From contig JACPCV010000006.1 in assembly GCA_016184345.1 (NCBI GenBank), forward strand, positions 1 to 64,000: 64,000 nt of DNA. The letters are read 5' to 3'. This document shows, in pieces, positions 32,570-39,791 of the stretch. Origin of the DNA: Candidatus Woesearchaeota archaeon (lineage in GTDB: Archaea > Nanobdellota > Nanobdellia > Woesearchaeales > UBA10216). Within the stretch, counting starts at the first letter, position 1. The number at the start of each line of letters is the position of its first letter. Below the pieces are notes generated by a model. It saw only the letters and a list, made by a program, of their open reading frames with translations, was not told the origin of the DNA and made no database searches. The position numbers were made by a program, and so were the translations under genes.

Positions 32570-33391
32570 TCAGAACTCTTTTTCAAGCATTTCCGTGTCT
32601 TCTCTGTTCAGTTTCCATCCCACTGCTCCTGCATTCTCGCGGACGTGCTCCATTGTGGCTGCCTTTGGTATTGCTATTACGTTCTTTTTTGAGATGAGCC
32701 AGTTCAGCGCAACTTGGGCAGGGGTTTTGCTGTGTTTTTCAGCAACAGCAGCGAGGGTTTTGTTTTTCAGAATTTTCCCTTCTGCAAGGGGAGTGTAGGC
32801 TGTAAGTGCCACATCATTTTCCTGGCAGTATGGCAGCAGTTCTTTCTCGCAGCTCCTGTCAAGCAGGCTGTATTCAACCTGGTTAGTTACTATTTTGTTT
32901 TTTGTGAAGGACTGTGCGAGTTGCAGTTGCTTTGTTGAAAAGTTGCTGACTCCGATGTGCTTAACGCTGCCGCTTTCAACCAGCTCGTCCATTGCTGCGA
33001 TGGCTTCCCTTATCTGCGAAGTTAAGTTAACCCAGTGTATAAGGTAAAGGTCAACATATTCAAGCTGCAGCCTTTTAAGGCTTTCCTCTGCAGCTGCTAT
33101 AAGGTCATTATGTTTTAGGTGTAATGGCAGGACTTTTGTTGTAACAAACACTTTTTTGCGCGGGATATCCTTTATTGCCGCACCAACAATTTCCTCGGTG
33201 TGGCCAGAACTGTACATCTCTGCAGTGTCGATGTGCCACATCCCGAGCTTTATTGCCTTTTTTATCGCCAGAATGCATTGCTCATCATTGGAGTAGTCTG
33301 CCCTCTCCACAGGACCTTTAGCCCTGCCCATGTTCCAAGTTCCTATTCCAATTGCAGGCAGCTTTATTCCTGCTATTGTTTTACACTCCAT
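32570..33391 (-). CDS. Aldo/keto reductase
   Basis: A 273-residue TIM-barrel reductase: LPAIGIGTWNMG at the start, GMWHIDTAEMYSSGHTEEIVG (catalytic Asp and Tyr), VFVTTKVLP (catalytic Lys), LIHW (His) and GVSNFSTKQL. IPKAATMEHVREN near the C-terminus binds the NADPH phosphate. It reduces aldehydes or ketones; the substrate is unknown. The start overlaps the stop of the RHH-like gene in an ATGATG context (33394 or 33391), so the two are translated together. Confidence 0.88.
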   Translation of the reverse strand: MECKTIAGIKLPAIGIGTWNMGRAKGPVERADYSNDEQCILAIKKAIKLGMWHIDTAEMYSSGHTEEIVGAAIKDIPRKKVFVTTKVLPLHLKHNDLIAAAEESLKRLQLEYVDLYLIHWVNLTSQIREAIAAMDELVESGSVKHIGVSNFSTKQLQLAQSFTKNKIVTNQVEYSLLDRSCEKELLPYCQENDVALTAYTPLAEGKILKNKTLAAVAEKHSKTPAQVALNWLISKKNVIAIPKAATMEHVRENAGAVGWKLNREDTEMLEKEF

Positions 33392-33546
33392 CATGGCTTT
33401 GCTGCCGTTTCCCTCATGAACTTCTCAACCAGCACGTTTGCTGAGTAGCCGTGCTTTGAGCACCACCTGACATATTCATCATATACAGACCTTTCCACGA
33501 CCATGTCGAGCTTTATCTTTGATATTCCTTTCGGGGTTGCTGCCAT
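33391..33546 (-). CDS. Small ribbon-helix-helix-like protein
   Basis: 51 residues: KIKLDMVVERSVYDEYVRWCSKHG then YSANVLVEKFMRE resemble the strand-helix-helix of small DNA-binding proteins of the RHH class. ATG at 33546 with SD GAGGTGG 5 nt upstream. The stop TGA overlaps the ATG of the aldo/keto reductase, so it may regulate that gene. Confidence 0.55.
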   Translation of the reverse strand: MAATPKGISKIKLDMVVERSVYDEYVRWCSKHGYSANVLVEKFMRETAAKP

Positions 33547-33669
33547 TGGTTACCACCTCGTGATTTGTGCTGCAGGCAAAACTGCCTGTGTTTATAATTG
33601 TATCCAAAAAGAACCGCGGCAGTTGGGAAGCATATGCCATAGCTTTAAATATTTGGAATTCCATTAATT

Positions 33670-34029
33670 TTGTTTGGAGAGAAGAAGGAGAGGGTTAAAG
33701 AGGGCGTGACCTTGTCCCTGAACTGCACCAGGCTTTCAAAGCATGACCGCTACGTCGAGGAGCTCTGCACCAAGATTAAGGACAATTATGATTCAATTTC
33801 TAAGCATGTAACCGTGAGGGCGAAGAAGCGCATGCTTGCAGAGGTTGACGTTTTGGCTAAAAAGGGCGATGACGTTGACCTTTATGAGGTTAAGTGTTCT
33901 CCAAGGATCACGAAGGCAAGGCGGCAGCTGAGGAAACTGAGCAAGTACCTGGGCGGTGCCATGAACATCACGAATTACTACTTCTATTGCGGCAGCTCGC
34001 ACAGCATCATGACTATTTTGCTGGAGTAG
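33670..34029 (+). CDS. PD-(D/E)XK nuclease-like protein
   Basis: 119 residues. AEVDVLAKKGDDVDLYEVKCSPR contains the D...ExK metal-binding core of PD-(D/E)XK endonucleases; the preceding helix and following KARRQLRKL fit small archaeal members. A TTG at 33670 is the only start at the right distance (about 26 nt) from TATA ctttaaatat. Its last 14 codons (CGSSHSIMTILLE) are duplicated at 35004-35045, where the Fic cassette ends. Confidence 0.6.
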   Translation: MFGEKKERVKEGVTLSLNCTRLSKHDRYVEELCTKIKDNYDSISKHVTVRAKKRMLAEVDVLAKKGDDVDLYEVKCSPRITKARRQLRKLSKYLGGAMNITNYYFYCGSSHSIMTILLE

Positions 34030-34032
34030 CTA
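33989..34032. repeat. Direct repeat R1 flanking the Fic cassette
   Basis: 44 bp: the first 35 are identical to 35005-35039, and the last 9 have a few differences. This copy forms the 3' end of the nuclease-like gene at 33670. Confidence 0.85.
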
Positions 34033-34071
34033 TGGAAAAGAGGGTTTGCCACCATATTCAGCAAGTATCGG

Positions 34072-34947
34072 CTATTGGCTTTTTTTGCCGATACCGATAT
34101 TTCTATGTTTCACCATTTGCACGTAATTTTCTATCTCTTCCCTACTACTGTGCCAGACGTTATTGATTTTCGTGGCAGGCAATAGCCCTCTCCTGCACAG
34201 CAAACTAAGATACTCCTGGCCGTATTGGGTCTCCATAGCAAGGGAAGCTAGCGGCAATAGCTCGTTATTTTTTGTTGTCTTTGCAAAGGCGCTTAAATAC
34301 AGTATAAGGGACTCCTCAACCCTCCGCCCGATGAAATCGGCGAACGCCTTTAAATCACCGAAATGCGCCTTTTCCAGGCAGTCAAAGTACTTTGCCCTGT
34401 CCTTTGTCCTTATTATTACGGGAGGAAAGCCATTTCTCATTAAAATGAGGTTGCATACCAGTCTTGCAGTTCTCCCGTTGCCATCAACAAACGGGTGAAT
34501 CCTGGCAATCTCATGATGGGCGAAGGCTGCCAGCTCAACAGGGTTAAATTTTATTGGATTGTCCTTGAGGTTGTAAACGAGATTGCTCATCTCGCCATTT
34601 ACCTTATATGGAGGGGTTGTCTTGTGCTTTGACCCAACTATCCTGTTTTGCGACGTCTTATAGCGGCCAGCCCAGTAATCAGAAATTCCCTTTAAGGTTA
34701 TTCTATGCAGCGTTAAAATGTCAGATTCCCTTATTTCCCTTTTTTCCTTGACAAAGGCATCAACGTATTCAATAGCTGCACTTTGGTTAGTGACATCAAG
34801 GTGCTCCCGAAGGCTTTTCCCTCCAATGGTGATGCCTTCCTGCAAGACAAGCCTGGTTTCATTTAAGCTTAATGTGTTCCCTTCTATTGAGGTTGAATTG
34901 TAAACGTACTCAACCATGAACTCCTCTTTCAATTTTTGCAGCTGCAA
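34072..34947 (-). CDS. Fic-domain protein (class II)
   Basis: 291 residues. The Fic core HPFVDGNGRTARL (HxFxDGNGRxxR) is intact, so nucleotide transfer (usually AMPylation of a Tyr/Ser/Thr) should be possible. An N-terminal inhibitory helix STSIEGN matches (S/T)xxxE(G/N), placing it in class II. The C-terminus includes a short winged-helix-like segment (GLLPATKINNVWHSSREEI). The start is uncertain: TTG at 34947 or ATG at 34917, the latter with SD GAGGAG. The gene is an insert between two direct repeats of the neighbouring gene's 3' end. Confidence 0.85.
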   Translation of the reverse strand: MQLQKLKEEFMVEYVYNSTSIEGNTLSLNETRLVLQEGITIGGKSLREHLDVTNQSAAIEYVDAFVKEKREIRESDILTLHRITLKGISDYWAGRYKTSQNRIVGSKHKTTPPYKVNGEMSNLVYNLKDNPIKFNPVELAAFAHHEIARIHPFVDGNGRTARLVCNLILMRNGFPPVIIRTKDRAKYFDCLEKAHFGDLKAFADFIGRRVEESLILYLSAFAKTTKNNELLPLASLAMETQYGQEYLSLLCRRGLLPATKINNVWHSSREEIENYVQMVKHRNIGIGKKSQ

Positions 34948-35004
34948 CTGATTCAGAGGCCTATAGCAAATTTTAGCCTACCCCGATACCACTGCGCCTG
35001 TTCT

Positions 35005-35048
35005 GCGGCAGCTCGCACAGCATCATGACTATTTTGCTGAAATAGCTA
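35005..35048. repeat. Direct repeat R2 flanking the Fic cassette
   Basis: Second copy of R1: 35 identical bases (35005-35039) followed by AAATAGCTA where R1 has GAGTAGCTA. It still encodes CGSSHSIMTILLK and a stop in the right frame, so it looks like the original gene end left behind by an insertion. Confidence 0.85.
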
Positions 35049-35261
35049 GGCCCCGGCCATTATCGCGATTATTATGCCGACAAGAATCCCGATTACGAAT
35101 CCAAGCAGGAAGTCAATTATTCCCTTTGAGAACAGCAAATGGGCAGTGTGCGGCCTCTCAAGCGCAAAGTAGTGCGCGAGGAACTGCCTTGCCTTTGGCG
35201 CGCTTGCCGGCTTTGACAATCTGATTACAGTTCCGGTACTATTTTTAGCCAGTTTAGCCAT
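35046..35261 (-). CDS. Small membrane protein
   Basis: 71 residues with a C-terminal hydrophobic helix (GIIDFLLGFVIGILVGIIIAIM), i.e. tail-anchored. The N-terminus is basic. Start ATG at 35261 has SD GAAGGTGA and overlaps the end of the HHVN-domain gene by 37 nt. Function unknown; its stop lies at the boundary of repeat R2. Confidence 0.5.
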   Translation of the reverse strand: MAKLAKNSTGTVIRLSKPASAPKARQFLAHYFALERPHTAHLLFSKGIIDFLLGFVIGILVGIIIAIMAGA

Positions 35262-35809
35262 CTGTTCACCTTCTTTTTGGCGCGATTGTGCGCTGATGAT
35301 TTCCGTGTGCTGCGCTTTTTATTAAGCTTTCTGTTTTTGCCAGCCGTTGTTTTTTTCCTGGCTGCAGCCTTGGACTTTCTTCGTGCTTTTTTCCGCTTTT
35401 GAGTTCGTGGCTGCCTTGGCTTTGGTTTTAGTGGCAGTTTTTTTGCGGCTGTTCTCGCAGGCTTGGCCTTAACTGCAGCCTTAATGGGTTTAGTTTTTGC
35501 TGTTAAAGCTGTTTTTATCGCATTTTCAATCTCTTCCTTCGCAAGCAGCGCTTTCCTGAGGTGCTTCCTTATGATTGCAGCTGCCTGGGCTGGTGTTCTT
35601 GCGCCAAGCAGCTCGTTTGCAAGCTCGTAGTCTTGGAAAACGTCCTTAATCCAGTTGTGGAAGTCGTTCCTGACAGGATTAACATGGTGGTAGAATGCCT
35701 CGCTGCTTATTGCACACAGCTTGTTCTCAAGCTCGTACACGCTGCTTATGACAGAGCCGTCTGCGCACCTGAAGCAGTCCTCTAGCTTTGCTTTTTCAAG
35801 TATATTCAT
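35225..35809 (-). CDS. HHVN-domain protein with histone-H1-like tail (DUF5752-like)
   Basis: Residues 1-95 hold the domain shared with the next two genes: CFRCADGSVISSVYELENKL, then AFYHHVNPVRNDFHNWI and DVFQDYELANELL. Residues about 100-185 are a Lys/Ala/Arg/Pro-rich tail (KPKPRQPRTQKRKKARRKSK) resembling histone H1 tails, which would bind nucleic acid. The domain resembles DUF5752 of DPANN archaea. Its role is unknown; the tail suggests a chromatin- or RNA-associated protein. Confidence 0.65.
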   Translation of the reverse strand: MNILEKAKLEDCFRCADGSVISSVYELENKLCAISSEAFYHHVNPVRNDFHNWIKDVFQDYELANELLGARTPAQAAAIIRKHLRKALLAKEEIENAIKTALTAKTKPIKAAVKAKPARTAAKKLPLKPKPRQPRTQKRKKARRKSKAAARKKTTAGKNRKLNKKRSTRKSSAHNRAKKKVNRWLNWLKIVPEL

Positions 35810-35810
35810 T

Positions 35811-36125
35811 TTATTTTAGCATTTTTTGCAGCTGCTTCAGCCTTTCGGTTATCGCCCCTGCCAATTCGTCTTTTGATTTTATCCTGAGCAGCGTTCTGGC
35901 AAGCTCGGAATCGCGTATGACCTCGGCAGCCCACTTTGCAAAATCGTTCTTCACTTTATTCACATGGTGGGCAAATTGCTGCTCTGTGAGGTTTCTTGCG
36001 GCATTTGCCAGCTCAATTACGTTTTTGAGCACAGGACCGTTGTTCACCCAGAAGGCCTTTTCAGGAGGAGTGTTTGAGAGTATCCTCTTTGCTTCCTCGC
36101 TTTTCAGTTTTGCCAAAAGTATCAC
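35811..36125 (-). CDS. HHVN-domain paralogue, short
   Basis: 104 residues: LTEQQFAHHVNKVKNDFAKWAAEV then IRDSELARTLLRI repeats the domain of its neighbours without the basic tail. The GTG at 36125 has SD AGGGGGT. It is adjacent to 35225-35809 (1-nt gap), so both share an mRNA. Confidence 0.6.
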   Translation of the reverse strand: MILLAKLKSEEAKRILSNTPPEKAFWVNNGPVLKNVIELANAARNLTEQQFAHHVNKVKNDFAKWAAEVIRDSELARTLLRIKSKDELAGAITERLKQLQKMLK

Positions 36126-36152
36126 CCCCTTTTTTTGATGTTTGTTGCAGTT

Positions 36153-36539
36153 TTACGAAAACGTTTCCCGGACTATGTGCTTCAGCACTGCAAGCTGCAG
36201 ATCATTCCTTGTCTTTGCTTTTTCAAGTTCTACAACAAGCTCTTTCTGGCTGAATACGTCCCTCACCCAGTTCCTGAAGTCGTTCTTTGATGCATTAACA
36301 TGGTGGTTGAACACTTCATCGCTCATGTGGTCAAGCGCATGCGACAGTTCCACAAGGTCCTTGAGCACCCTGCCGTCTTTGAGCACGAAGCGCTTGTCAT
36401 GGGGAGCCTCGCCTATCTTTTTGACAAGTATCTCAAGGGTAGTTGTATTTGGGGAGCGGTAAACCGACTTTCGGACAACTGTTGTGCCTGCAAGGCTTCC
36501 CCTGCTCTTTGAAGAAGATGACTTTGCTTTTTTCCCCAT
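36153..36539 (-). CDS. HHVN-domain paralogue with N-terminal basic tail
   Basis: 128 residues: a Lys/Ser-rich N-terminus (MGKKAKSSSSKSRGSLAG) precedes the shared domain (DKRFVLKDGRVLKDLVELSHAL, then EVFNHHVNASKNDFRNWVRDV). ATG at 36539 with SD GAGGTGA. First gene of the three-paralogue run; the charged tail here is at the other end compared with the third gene. Confidence 0.6.
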   Translation of the reverse strand: MGKKAKSSSSKSRGSLAGTTVVRKSVYRSPNTTTLEILVKKIGEAPHDKRFVLKDGRVLKDLVELSHALDHMSDEVFNHHVNASKNDFRNWVRDVFSQKELVVELEKAKTRNDLQLAVLKHIVRETFS

Positions 36540-36594
36540 CTTACTCACCTCTTTTGATAAGCCTGATTATGCCGCCGTATTTAAAATTTGCGCT

Positions 36595-37830
36595 TTAAGC
36601 ATCTACCCCTATTGCTGCGTTCAGCGCTGCCTTCATCGCTTTCTCTTCGCCTGATTTTTTCAGCCTCTCCCTGATGTCGCTTAGTATGTTCATGAATGCG
36701 ATGAAGCCGTCGTATGGGCTGTCGTACGGATTGAAGTACTTGTGCACGTCCCCATCAGCAAACCATTTGGTGCACATGTAGTAGTAGTGGTCGCTTACCT
36801 GCATCCTTCGCCAGTCCTCAAGCAGCTGCGCATCCCCTGAATTCCTGATGTCCTGCTCCATGGCATAGACCTGCTTCAGGGCTGACTGCTGCATGCTATT
36901 GCCTGTCCACGCGCTCAGGTCCCTTTCGACATCGGCCCACGAGACCAGTAATGGCACGTCAAGCTCGGCAACCTGCTTGTGCTTCCGTATCGCCTCTGAT
37001 GGCGTTACAAAGCCATTGTCAGGGTGCTTAAGTATTTCCTCAGGCAGCTTTTTCATGAAGTTGAATATTCCTGTCTCAGGCCACTGGTGCTCGCCAAATG
37101 TTTCATAATCCATGAACAGGTTCACCACGCTGCCGTTCCCGTTGGCGTTGCTTACCCACTTGGCAAACTTTTCAGCCGTTAGCGGCCATTCTGCCCAGCT
37201 CCTTTCGCTGAACCTGAAAGCTATGTCATCGGACAGCCTGTAGTTTTTCAGCAGCAGTGATATTTTTTTGGTGCCTTTGGGCTTGTAAATGAAGTTTGGG
37301 CTTCTCCAGCCGAGCACGTGGTCTGCCCCCTCAGCCAGCACTCCTTCATACCCCATTTTTTCAGCAATGGCAGCAACCTCATTCCTGTAAATTAGCTCTG
37401 TGTTCCTGAATACCTTTGGGCTTTTCCCGAACACGTTCCTGATTAGCCTGTTGTGCAGCTTTACCTGCTCGATGAATTCAGGCTTTGAGTACACGAAAGC
37501 CAGGCTGTGGTGGTAGGTCTCGTCAAGGAACTCCACCCTTCCTGTCTTTGCTAGCTCCCTGAAGGAGTCAACCGCCCTTGGCTGGTGGCTCATGAGCTGC
37601 TCAAGCACAACGCCGCTGAGCGAGTAACTTGCCCTGAACTCCGGATGCTTGTCGAGGAGCTCCAGCATTATGGCGTTTGCAGGCAGGTAGCACTTCTTGG
37701 CAACCCTGTCAAGTATTTCCCTGTTTTTCTGCTCGTTGAAGTAGCTGCTGCCCTTGCCTATGTCAAAGACAGTGTACGGCCTCAGCCTCAGCGGCTGGTG
37801 AACCTGAAAGTAAAAACACACGTCTACCAT
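36595..37830 (-). CDS. GH57 alpha-amylase family glycoside hydrolase
   Basis: 411 residues. GH57 regions: VHQPLRLRP (region I), FRNTELIYRNEV containing the nucleophile Glu (region III), FMDYETFGEHQW containing the acid/base Asp (region IV) and WADVERDLSAW (region V). Cytoplasmic (no signal peptide). The family hydrolyses or rearranges alpha-glucans; with a glycogen synthase, GT4 and debranching enzyme next door it is probably part of glycogen turnover. Same strand as the GT4 gene upstream. Confidence 0.9.
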   Translation of the reverse strand: MVDVCFYFQVHQPLRLRPYTVFDIGKGSSYFNEQKNREILDRVAKKCYLPANAIMLELLDKHPEFRASYSLSGVVLEQLMSHQPRAVDSFRELAKTGRVEFLDETYHHSLAFVYSKPEFIEQVKLHNRLIRNVFGKSPKVFRNTELIYRNEVAAIAEKMGYEGVLAEGADHVLGWRSPNFIYKPKGTKKISLLLKNYRLSDDIAFRFSERSWAEWPLTAEKFAKWVSNANGNGSVVNLFMDYETFGEHQWPETGIFNFMKKLPEEILKHPDNGFVTPSEAIRKHKQVAELDVPLLVSWADVERDLSAWTGNSMQQSALKQVYAMEQDIRNSGDAQLLEDWRRMQVSDHYYYMCTKWFADGDVHKYFNPYDSPYDGFIAFMNILSDIRERLKKSGEEKAMKAALNAAIGVDA

Positions 37831-37882
37831 CTTGCATTTTCTCCTGTTATCATGCTGTTTAAGTCATTTTCTGTTGCGGCAG

Positions 37883-39085
37883 TCAAACTCCGCGCAGGCT
37901 GTTGTAAACGTCAATGCATTTCTGTGCTGAGCTGCTCCAGCTCAGCCTGCTTACCTCATCATAGCTGTTTCGCTGCAGCTCTGAATGCATCTCTTTGTAT
38001 CTGAGTGCTGCAACCATCTTGTTTGCCATCTGGTCAATGTCCCAGAAGTCAACCTGTAGCGAGTGCTTTAGCACTTCCTTTACCCCTGACTGCTTGCTGA
38101 TGATGACTGGGGTGTTGTTCATGACTGCTTCAAGCGGTGTTATGCCAAACGGCTCTGATACTGAAGGCATCACATAGAGGTCTGCCATCCTGTAAGCCTT
38201 GTGTATGTCGTCGTTTTTCAGGTATCCTGCGAACAGCACATTGTGCCCTATGCCGAGCCCTGCTGCCTTTTCTATTACTGCCTGCTCCATGTCGCCTGAG
38301 CCTGCAACGATGAACCTGATGTTCGGCTCTGACTCAAGCGCTTTCTTTGCTGCTTCAATGAAGTAGTCAGGGCCTTTCTGCAGCGTTATCCTGCCAAGGT
38401 AAAGCACTGTTTTCTGTCCCGGGTTTCTCTCGGCATAAACTTTCGGTATGTCATCCCTGTCAATGGCATTGTGCACGACCCTTATTTTTGATTCCGGTAT
38501 GCCGTAATGCTCAATTATCTTCTGCTTTGTGTAGCCGCTTACCGCAATGACAGCGTCTGCCTGCTGCATCCCTTCCTTTTCAATGTGGTAGACGTGCTCG
38601 TTCGCTCCAAGGCCTCCTGTCCTGTCAAACTCCGTAGCATGTACATGAACCACAAGCGGCTTTCCCGAAGCCTTTTTGGCAGCAATCCCTGCCTCGTATG
38701 TCATCCAGTCGTGGGCGTGGATTATGTCAAACTGCTCTTCTCTTGCGATCCTGGTTGCTTCATGCGCAAACCTTTCCACTTCTTCAAAAAGGTTGCTGCC
38801 GTAGATTGGCTTGATGCCTTTCATTTTCAGCATGTGCTGCTCGTACTGCGACGGGCTCATGTAGGCAGCCATTGCCGACTTGACAGGCTTCACTTTAATA
38901 TTTGCAATATTGGCGCTCCTGATTTTCAGGAACCCGTGCCTGTCTGCCTCGGCTGCTGCCTGCGGAAGCACAAGCACTATGTCAATGCCGTTCTGGCTCA
39001 GCCCTTTGGTAAGGCCGTAGCACGCTGTTCCAAGCCCTCCGGTATTCATGGGCGGGAACTCCCAGCCGAACATGAGCACCTTCAT
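37883..39085 (-). CDS. GT4 glycosyltransferase (starch/glycogen synthase-like)
   Basis: 400 residues: MKVLMFGWEFPPMNTGGLGTA is the sugar-nucleotide synthase-like start with the K/GGL loop; IIHAHDWMT, VLYLGRITLQKGPDYFIEAA and SVSEPFGITPLEA are GT-B landmarks, including the EPFGxxxLE donor-binding motif. The ATG at 39085 overlaps the stop of the wHTH gene upstream (ATGA). Within the alpha-glucan island it may prime or elongate glucans; a different glycan is not excluded. Confidence 0.85.
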   Translation of the reverse strand: MKVLMFGWEFPPMNTGGLGTACYGLTKGLSQNGIDIVLVLPQAAAEADRHGFLKIRSANIANIKVKPVKSAMAAYMSPSQYEQHMLKMKGIKPIYGSNLFEEVERFAHEATRIAREEQFDIIHAHDWMTYEAGIAAKKASGKPLVVHVHATEFDRTGGLGANEHVYHIEKEGMQQADAVIAVSGYTKQKIIEHYGIPESKIRVVHNAIDRDDIPKVYAERNPGQKTVLYLGRITLQKGPDYFIEAAKKALESEPNIRFIVAGSGDMEQAVIEKAAGLGIGHNVLFAGYLKNDDIHKAYRMADLYVMPSVSEPFGITPLEAVMNNTPVIISKQSGVKEVLKHSLQVDFWDIDQMANKMVAALRYKEMHSELQRNSYDEVSRLSWSSSAQKCIDVYNSLRGV

Positions 39086-39507
39086 GGCTGCACCACCCAT
39101 TCTTTGCGGGCTTTTTCAGCTCGTTCTTTCTGCTTTAGCTGCAACAGCAGTTGAGTTTTTTGATTGACCTTTCCACATCGTCTTTGGACGATGGGACCCG
39201 TCGTGCTTGCACGACGTGGTTTTCTAAAAAGGTCATGTGGCTGTTGCAATGAGCTGTTACCGTCTTTTTGGGCAAGGAATCGCGCATGCTCCTCGCCAAT
39301 TGGTGTTAGATTGAAAATCCTGACGTATTCTAACTTGACTACCTCAGCTACAAAGCCCTTGTTTACGAGAAAAGTAAGATGTGTCTCTGCAGTCCTCCAG
39401 TTTATTCCTGTGCCTATGGAAATCTCATTAGTTGTCTGCTGGCCGGACAAAAGAGCTATGAGGATTGCCTGCCTCAGCTCCCTGAACGTCCTTCTACTCC
39501 CGTTCAT
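39082..39507 (-). CDS. Winged-helix regulator interrupted in frame by repeat E2
   Basis: Residues 1-85 form a winged helix (ILIALLSGQQTTNEISIGT, then INWRTAETHLTFLVNKGFV). The C-terminal part contains HDLFRKPRRASTTG then PIVQRRCGKVNQ, which is exactly the translation of the palindromic element E2 (39156-39237); normal-looking, Gln/Lys-rich sequence resumes afterwards. The element thus sits in frame. It is in an operon with the GT4 gene (ATGA overlap) and may control the glucan genes. TATA ttttatac near 39570. Confidence 0.6.
   Translation of the reverse strand: MNGSRRTFRELRQAILIALLSGQQTTNEISIGTGINWRTAETHLTFLVNKGFVAEVVKLEYVRIFNLTPIGEEHARFLAQKDGNSSLQQPHDLFRKPRRASTTGPIVQRRCGKVNQKTQLLLQLKQKERAEKARKEWVVQP
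39156..39237 (+). repeat. Palindromic element E2, with two nested hairpins
   Basis: TTTTTTGATTGACCTTT at 39156-39172 and TAAAAAGGTCATG at 39225-39237 match the two sides of E1. Between them are CATCGTC-tttg-GACGATG and CGTCGTGC-tt-GCACGACG, bracketed by CCAC/GTGG, giving a branched fold. The element lies within a coding sequence without breaking its frame. Confidence 0.75.
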
Positions 39508-39752
39508 CAAATTAATTCTCCCTTACACCCGCTTTTTGCTGATACGCCCTTAATTGCTTTGCCTGTATAAAAATCTTTGTTTTAATAAGAGGTTCTGACT
39601 ATAACCGCTCGGGTTGCAGTGACAGCGATAATGGCTAAAGTCAAGAGCCACAAGCAAGAGATTGGCGGCTCCTGACTGCGGAATGGAGCTGGTATGTTCA
39701 CCAGCGGAATGACAGCATTTAAATATCCTGCAAGCCGGTTAACAGTGTTTTC

Positions 39753-39791
39753 ATGGAAAGCGGTAGTAAAAGAGGGGAACATTTGTCATGA
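39753..39791 (+). CDS. Putative leader peptide of the glycogen synthase gene
   Basis: The only ATG at leaderless distance (about 30 nt) from TATA atttaaatat (39718-39727) opens a 12-codon frame, MESGSKRGEHLS, whose TGA overlaps the ATG of the GT3 gene (ATGA). An SD-like AGAGGGG within it lies upstream of that ATG. The frame may couple translation, or the transcript may just have a short leader. Confidence 0.4.
   Translation: MESGSKRGEHLS

Noticed and set aside
35336..35420. Low-complexity stretch as a sequencing artefact
   Set aside because: The Lys/Ala/Arg-rich tail keeps one frame and codon variety, so it is a genuine basic tail.
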